Source of the DNA: Patescibacteria group bacterium
GTDB taxonomy: Bacteria; Patescibacteriota; UBA1384; CAILIB01
DNA length: 10,878 nucleotides
NCBI GenBank assembly: GCA_022842085.1
Contig: JALHQF010000004.1
Coordinates: 20,725 to 31,602, forward strand
Direction of reading: 5' to 3'
Both the position numbers and the translations under genes were made by a program. Position 1 is the stretch's first letter; every line of letters begins with the position of its first letter. The notes under the pieces were generated by a model that did no database searches, had not been told where the DNA came from, and saw only the letters and a program-made list of their open reading frames with translations. Below are positions 6,850 through 10,878 of the stretch, piece by piece.

Positions 6850-7616
6850 TGGGACGCAAGAACTACTACACGTACGGGGTCAGTTACCGGCTGTGGTAAC
6901 CGAACCACAAATGTCTGAGTAGGAGCTGATGGATCGGTTTTACGTTCGGCTACGGTGCCAACCAGGATGCCGCGTGGTACACCACCACCAAGACCACTGG
7001 TCACCACCGTCTCACCAGTTCCCAGCTGGACGCTGCTTGGAACCTCAGTGAGGAGCACCTGGTTTCCATCTGCAGTAAGGAGGGCACGTGTTTCTCCTAC
7101 AGCTACCTGTAGCCGGCTACTGCGGGCGGTAATCAGCCGAACCTGGCTGGTAGCTGGGAGCGTGCGCTCTACGCGACCAATGACTGCCCCACCTGCCAGG
7201 ACCACGTCACCTTCGCCAATGCCTGCGTCACTGCCAGCTCCAATGGTAAGCGTTGCCTCGAGAGGATTGCTGCCACGGGCAAGTACCTGCGTACTCACGC
7301 TTGGTAGAACGCCGGTAACCGTTTGCACGCCCGTGAGGGCTTGGAGATTCTTAAGCTCTTGTTCGAGCTCATCCTGCTCTGCGAGGAGTGTTCGCAGTTG
7401 TACGACTTCCTGTTGAAGGAGCGCGCGCTCTTCGCGGATGGTTGGAAGATCGCTTAGGGCTCGAAGTGGCCCTCCAACGGCTTCGCCGCCTCGCACGAAA
7501 GCTCCACCAATGGGAGACCAGATGGTGCCAACGATGCGCAGGATGAGCGCCTGAGTTACGGGAACGGTGAGCAGAACAGCGGCAATGAGCGTGATGCTCA
7601 CCCAGCGGCGCATCAT
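6846..7616 (-). CDS. mreC: Rod shape-determining protein MreC
   Basis: A 256-residue bitopic membrane protein of the elongasome that links cytoplasmic MreB to PBP2 and activates the transpeptidase. One N-terminal membrane helix (about 6-29) is followed by a heptad-rich coiled coil (about 59-95, with repeated Leu/Glu/Gln) that mediates MreC dimerisation, then the two beta-barrel-like domains. SNPLEATLTIGAGSDAGI (116-133) and TSGLGGGVPRGILVG (206-220) are recognisable MreC signatures. The start ATG 7616 is followed at once by a second ATG; both are possible. The start overlaps the mreB TGA by 4 nt, and the stop overlaps the next ATG by 4 nt. Length and domain order are normal for the family. 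Confidence 0.93.
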   Translation of the reverse strand: MMRRWVSITLIAAVLLTVPVTQALILRIVGTIWSPIGGAFVRGGEAVGGPLRALSDLPTIREERALLQQEVVQLRTLLAEQDELEQELKNLQALTGVQTVTGVLPSVSTQVLARGSNPLEATLTIGAGSDAGIGEGDVVLAGGAVIGRVERTLPATSQVRLITARSSRLQVAVGETRALLTADGNQVLLTEVPSSVQLGTGETVVTSGLGGGVPRGILVGTVAERKTDPSAPTQTFVVRLPQPVTDPVRVVVLASQ

Positions 7617-8674
7617 GAGCGATAGGCAGTAGGGAGGAGTACACCCTGCAGGACATCGAGGTTCTCGAGCACGGCACCGGTTCCCCGAGCCACGCAGGTG
7701 AGGGGATCATTGGCGATGTGCACGGGAACGTTGGTTACATCCGCAAGGCGCCGATCAAGGCCGCGGAGAAGGCCGCCACCTCCTGCCAAGGTAATACCGC
7801 GCGTCATGAGGTCGGCCAGGAGCTCGGGCGGAGTTTCCTCTATGGTGAGTTTTACTGCATCGATAATTACCCGCACGGAGCGATCGATGGCCTTGCGGAT
7901 AGCCTCGCTGTCTACGATTACCTCGCGTGGGAGCCCAGATACAAGGTCGCGGCCACGCATTGGGTGCGAGAGCTTCTCGGTGAGTGGCCAGGCACTGCCG
8001 ACAGCAATCTTTACCTCTTCGGCGGTGCGTTCTCCAAGGAGGAGATTGTGCTCATCGCGGGCAAAACGAACGATATCTTCGTTGAGCTCATCTCCGGCGG
8101 TACGCACAGAGCGCGAGGTAACAATGCCTCCTAATGAGAGTACTGCCACTTCGGTGGTACCGCCGCCGATATCAACAATCAGGGAGCCGGTGGCCTCTTG
8201 CACAGGGAGCTGGGCGCCAATTGCTGCGGCCATGGGTTCTTCGATGAGGTATACCTCACGCGCACCGGCATTGAGAGCAGCCTCTTCTACGGCGCGCCGC
8301 TCCACCTCAGTTACCCCGTATGGGATACCCACAACCACGCGTGGCCGAGGGATGAGGGCGATTCGCTGCTTGTGCACCTGCTCTAAAAAGTACCGCAGCA
8401 TCGCTTCGGTTACCTCAAAGTCGGAGATCACGCCATCTACTAGAGGGCGCACCGCCACGATGTGACCAGGGGTGCGACCAACCATTTCTTTTGCCTCCTT
8501 ACCTACGGCCAAAACTTGCCGGGTGGTGGCGTTGAGGGCCACAACACTTGGCTCGTTAAGTACCACACCGTGGTTGCGCACGTATACCAAGCTATATGCG
8601 GTGCCGAGGTCTATTCCTACATCAGCGGTGAGCCGCTGCAAGAGAGACCGAAAGAGGCGGAAGCGTCGACGCAT
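7613..8674 (-). CDS. mreB: Rod shape-determining actin homologue MreB
   Basis: A 353-residue bacterial actin that forms membrane-bound filaments orienting lateral wall synthesis. The ATPase signatures are present: phosphate-1 GIDLGTA at 20-26, phosphate-2 VDIGGGTTEVAV at 167-178 and the adenosine motif LAGGGGLLRGL at 296-306. VLNEPSVVAL (38-47) is a further MreB hallmark. The first 17 residues are unusually basic and amphipathic (MRRRFRLFRSLLQRL), fitting a membrane-targeting helix a little longer than in E. coli MreB. The phosphate-1 loop reads GTAYSLVYV where GTANT is usual, a small oddity. ATG 8674 lies 36 nt after the mltG stop with no obvious SD (the upstream bases are pyrimidine-rich). 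The TGA overlaps mreC by 4 nt. Confidence 0.96.
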   Translation of the reverse strand: MRRRFRLFRSLLQRLTADVGIDLGTAYSLVYVRNHGVVLNEPSVVALNATTRQVLAVGKEAKEMVGRTPGHIVAVRPLVDGVISDFEVTEAMLRYFLEQVHKQRIALIPRPRVVVGIPYGVTEVERRAVEEAALNAGAREVYLIEEPMAAAIGAQLPVQEATGSLIVDIGGGTTEVAVLSLGGIVTSRSVRTAGDELNEDIVRFARDEHNLLLGERTAEEVKIAVGSAWPLTEKLSHPMRGRDLVSGLPREVIVDSEAIRKAIDRSVRVIIDAVKLTIEETPPELLADLMTRGITLAGGGGLLRGLDRRLADVTNVPVHIANDPLTCVARGTGAVLENLDVLQGVLLPTAYRS

Positions 8675-8710
8675 CAGGTGGAGGGTAGCAGAGCTAGGGG
8701 CGAGGTGCTA

Positions 8711-9535
8711 TCAGCGCTGCTTGGCCGAATGCTCGGCCAACGTGCGAGACATGAGGAGCTTTCCATCGCGGTGGAGGAAGTAGAAGTAGTCGTGCTCCTC
8801 GGGATTCTGGGCCGCGCGAATGCTCGTAATTGAGGGGTTGCTAATCGCGGTGGGAGGCAGCCCGGCGGTGCGGTAGGTATTGTATGGACTGTCGACACCT
8901 TGGTAGTCGGCACGCAGGATAGGCCTCCAGAAATCAAACGCTGGCGAGCGCGTGGCTTCCCAGGCAAGCGTATCTTTACCGTACTGTACGGTTGGGTCGG
9001 CATCTAGCTTCATGCCAATCCTCAAGCGGTTTGCATACACACCTGCAATGGCTGGTGCTTCACTCGCATTCGTGGCCTCACGCTCGATGATCGAAGCGAG
9101 GATAATTTGCTCCCTCGTAGGGATGTTCCCCTCCATCTCGCGGGTAAACTGGGCTGTAAGTCGTGAAACTACATCGGTAGCAGGCGTGCCTGGAAAAAAC
9201 CGGTAGGTTTCAGGGTAGAGTCTACCCTCTGCTTCGGCGCTTGCGGTGAGAAACTCCTCGTACCCGCAGATACCAGCAGCCGCGAGCCTAGCCGCGTACT
9301 CTTCGCGCCGTAAGCCCTCCTGAAAGGTTACCGATACGTCTTGTCGCCTCTCGGAGAGCGCGGCTTGGCGGCGAGCCTCGCGGTCTTCGAGTACCTGGTT
9401 TCGCCAGATGGCTCCAGTAATGGCTAGGACGACTAGAACAAGTCCAAAGCTAGCGAGTGCTTTCCAGGTAGTCCTGGAGGATGGCGGCGGCGGCGGCGCT
9501 GTCTCGGTCTGCATGGGGGAATTCGATTCGTCCAT
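8711..9535 (-). CDS. mltG: Endolytic murein transglycosylase MltG (YceG-like)
   Basis: A membrane-anchored lytic transglycosylase that cuts nascent glycan strands and so sets glycan length. It has a short cytoplasmic tail with a PPPPP run (14-18), one membrane helix (about 25-44), a reduced LysM-like segment near 68-96, then the catalytic domain. Domain hallmarks are EGRLYPETYRF (103-113), LASIIEREA (146-154) with Glu151 at the catalytic position, YANRLRIGMKLDADPTVQYG (167-186), and DSPYNTYRTAGLPPTAISNP (215-234). At 274 residues it is shorter than E. coli MltG (340), mostly before the catalytic domain. The start is uncertain: ATG 9535 and ATG 9514 both lack an SD and both lie inside the ruvX coding region (86 or 65 nt of overlap). 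It lies directly upstream of mreB, consistent with a wall-synthesis role. Confidence 0.93.
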   Translation of the reverse strand: MDESNSPMQTETAPPPPPSSRTTWKALASFGLVLVVLAITGAIWRNQVLEDREARRQAALSERRQDVSVTFQEGLRREEYAARLAAAGICGYEEFLTASAEAEGRLYPETYRFFPGTPATDVVSRLTAQFTREMEGNIPTREQIILASIIEREATNASEAPAIAGVYANRLRIGMKLDADPTVQYGKDTLAWEATRSPAFDFWRPILRADYQGVDSPYNTYRTAGLPPTAISNPSITSIRAAQNPEEHDYFYFLHRDGKLLMSRTLAEHSAKQR

Positions 9536-9836
9536 CTAGGGTGCTGTGGTTCTCTGGCCATCGTACCAGCTCTATCTCAGGTGGTAAGGCCGCCACGAGT
9601 GCTGCTACGAGTGGCGCAAAGGTGTGTTCACGTGCCGTTTCGCTGCCATCAGTTGCGCGTGGGCTGCCTACCACCACCTGACTTGCGCCACGCTCATCTG
9701 CGAGGTTGGCAATTTGCTTGGCAACCCTCTGGTGGGCGGGGGGCGCCCAATCGAGGGTCGTAAGAGGGATCACGACACCTGCTTCGGCAATCGCAATGCC
9801 GATACGACGCAGCCCAAGATCAACGCCAATAATCAC
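9450..9836 (-). CDS. ruvX: Putative Holliday junction resolvase RuvX/YqgF
   Basis: A 128-residue RNase H-fold nuclease of the YqgF/RuvX family, which is proposed to resolve recombination intermediates and, in some bacteria, to process the 16S rRNA 5' end. The N-terminus MIIGVDLGLRRIGIA carries the first acidic residue, Asp6. VVVGSP (54-59) is the second family motif. The third motif, normally DERxST, reads PENHST, keeping Glu95. The last acidic residue is Asp112 in DSAAAAAILQDYL. The helix usually lying between the third motif and this Asp is shortened. It starts with GTG 9836, whose GTGA overlaps the upstream stop by 4 nt, and its last 28 codons are also read by mltG in another frame. Activity is likely but the altered motif warrants a check. 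Confidence 0.85.
   Translation of the reverse strand: MIIGVDLGLRRIGIAIAEAGVVIPLTTLDWAPPAHQRVAKQIANLADERGASQVVVGSPRATDGSETAREHTFAPLVAALVAALPPEIELVRWPENHSTLDGRIEFPHADRDSAAAAAILQDYLESTR
9483..9497. repeat. (GGC)5 trinucleotide tract read in two frames
   Basis: Five tandem GGC units on the plus strand (GCC on the coding strand) lie in the ruvX/mltG overlap. RuvX reads them as Ala (AAAAA after Asp112-Ser) and MltG reads them as the PPPPP run in its cytoplasmic tail. Unit gain or loss would keep both frames. Confidence 0.75.
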
Positions 9837-10878
9837 TTAGACTCGAGTACGGCCGTGGTGCGTGAGGCGAGCCAGGGTAGGCGCTGGATCGGCCACCAGC
9901 TTGGACTTACTACCACTTCAACCTCGGCACCCGGAACTAGGCTGGCAACATCACTACGGAAGCTCTCTACGGAAGCGTTGCGGTGCTTGAGCACGGAAGC
10001 CTCGAGGTCGATTTTCGGGAAGCTCGTGCCCTTGGCGGTAGCAGCAAGTGTAACGGTTGTACGTTCTTGGTTGAGTATAGCGCTTATGGCGGTAACGCTG
10101 GCTACTTCAAACGACTTATCTGCACCAAGGAGCGTTGGTAGCTGCTTATCCACAGCTGCCTGAATATCGGCCGATACGAGGTAGTTGCGACTACGAGTAA
10201 CCGTTCCAGAGATGGTGCTCGTGGTAACCTCGGCGCCGGCATTCACGGGAGGATTGCCAATTTGGGCATCAACCAGATCTTCCCCAGCGACCTGGATACT
10301 CTGACCGGAGAGCGATGCATCAAGTTCAGCGAGGGTTTTCTGAGCGAGGGTGTCGCGCAGGGTAGCCTTTGCCCTTTCGATATCTTGCGAGGTAAGCACC
10401 TGAATGTCGCGGGAGGTGCCGCCTGATGCGCTTACCTGCGTGCTCATTACGACGTTGCCGATGGTAACTGTGCTGCCGTTAGCGTTTGAAACGTTTCCTT
10501 CAGGGCCTACCGGTTCTGCTGTGGCGGGACCACTTTTCACACCCGGAACAATTGGCTGACCAAACCCTGCTTGGGTGTAGCCAGGAACTGTTACGGCCTC
10601 ATCGGTGATGAAAATGATGTTTGATGCCCGCACGCGGGTGCCAGCGGGCACAGTAACTGAAGAGGTTGAACTGCCGTTAGAGAACGTGATGGTTCCTTTT
10701 GCCTGTGTGCCCTCTTTGCGCACGCCGGTTGCTGAAAATTCAAGGGTATCGGTAGCGGCCTTCTGGATAGTTTGAGCAGGGATTGAAGTACCCTCTTCGT
10801 TGGCTGCAGCTTGGCCAACGGTTGCGGTGATGGCCAGAGTTTGTTCCCACTCGCTTCCGCGACGGCGCGGGCGGCAGT
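9833..10878 (-). CDS. Baseplate J/gp47-like surface protein, 5' end beyond window
   Basis: The frame is open from the right edge to TGA at 9833-9835, giving 347 visible residues; the true start is outside. A GTG at 10723 is in frame but the coding signal continues past it, so it is not the likely start. The visible part contains KGTITFSNGSS, then TVPAGTRV and a VTVPG segment, then a GPEGNVS segment and ASGGTSRDIQVLTSQDIERA. This order matches baseplate-J-like domains found in large membrane-anchored proteins of CPR bacteria. The C-terminus ends with a WWPIQRLPW segment, like the aromatic, Pro-rich close seen in these proteins. An Arg-rich RPRRR lies near the window edge. No phage genes are nearby, so a cell-surface role is likelier than a phage baseplate. 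It is coupled to ruvX by GTGA. Confidence 0.65.
   Translation of the reverse strand, partial: CRPRRRGSEWEQTLAITATVGQAAANEEGTSIPAQTIQKAATDTLEFSATGVRKEGTQAKGTITFSNGSSTSSVTVPAGTRVRASNIIFITDEAVTVPGYTQAGFGQPIVPGVKSGPATAEPVGPEGNVSNANGSTVTIGNVVMSTQVSASGGTSRDIQVLTSQDIERAKATLRDTLAQKTLAELDASLSGQSIQVAGEDLVDAQIGNPPVNAGAEVTTSTISGTVTRSRNYLVSADIQAAVDKQLPTLLGADKSFEVASVTAISAILNQERTTVTLAATAKGTSFPKIDLEASVLKHRNASVESFRSDVASLVPGAEVEVVVSPSWWPIQRLPWLASRTTAVLESK

Noticed and set aside
7698..8465. Long plus-strand open frame (about 255 codons) opposite MreB
   Set aside because: It is Ser/Arg/Thr-rich low-complexity sequence, typical of an antisense shadow, while the minus strand encodes intact MreB with all its motifs.
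10721..10723. GTG as the start of the baseplate-J-like gene
   Set aside because: The frame stays open to the window edge, and the sequence before it continues the expected domain, so the gene is cut by the window rather than starting here.
1..10878. CRISPR array, toxin-antitoxin pair, defence island or mobile element
   Set aside because: No regularly spaced repeats, transposase, integrase, nuclease-helicase pair or toxin-antitoxin-like gene pair is visible; the content is mainly housekeeping and cell-envelope genes.

Overview
This window reads as a compact, GC-rich bacterial chromosome segment, most likely from a Patescibacteria/CPR (Parcubacteria-like) lineage. That placement is an inference. 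It rests on an RNase J with a long basic N-terminal tail and the C-terminal ending PMVLPVIVEV, a large baseplate-J/gp47-like surface protein, a tiny DUF721 protein at the end of a cell-shape operon, many 4-nt stop/start overlaps and few Shine-Dalgarno sequences. UGA acts as a normal stop codon in several genes, which argues against the recoded Gracilibacteria/Absconditabacteria groups. The C-terminus at the left edge looks like DXS, implying an MEP isoprenoid pathway, which is not universal in CPR.

Layout. Bases 1-168 (+) hold the end of a DXS-like gene. Bases 235-801 (+) hold an unrecognised protein and the only strong ribosome binding site I found. A hairpin at 805-824 separates it from a convergent VanX-type D-Ala-D-Ala dipeptidase gene (832-1461, -). 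Every gene from there to the right edge is on the minus strand. A two-gene unit, type 4 uracil-DNA glycosylase then RNase J (4058 down to 1525), has a sigma70-like promoter at 4092-4119 and a clear intrinsic terminator at 1485-1511. Upstream of it lies a tightly packed cell-envelope operon, in transcription order: baseplate-J-like protein (open at the right edge), ruvX, mltG, mreB, mreC, mreD-like, mrdA (PBP2), DUF721.

How the genes work together. MreB, MreC, the MreD-like protein and PBP2 form the elongasome that directs lateral peptidoglycan synthesis. MltG trims nascent glycan strands. The VanX-like dipeptidase may recycle or limit D-Ala-D-Ala. RuvX, the uracil-DNA glycosylase and RNase J are nucleic-acid maintenance and RNA-processing genes. 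Four junctions in the long operon are GTGA/ATGA 4-nt overlaps and two more are longer overlaps, so translational coupling is probably general here.

No gap exceeds 300 bases. The largest, 4059-4203, holds the promoter and small repeats. I found no tRNA, rRNA, CRISPR array, insertion sequence or phage-integration signature. I do not see a novel multi-gene system; the best leads are the ruvX/mltG overlap, the unrecognised gene at 235-801 and the baseplate-J-like gene coupled to ruvX.
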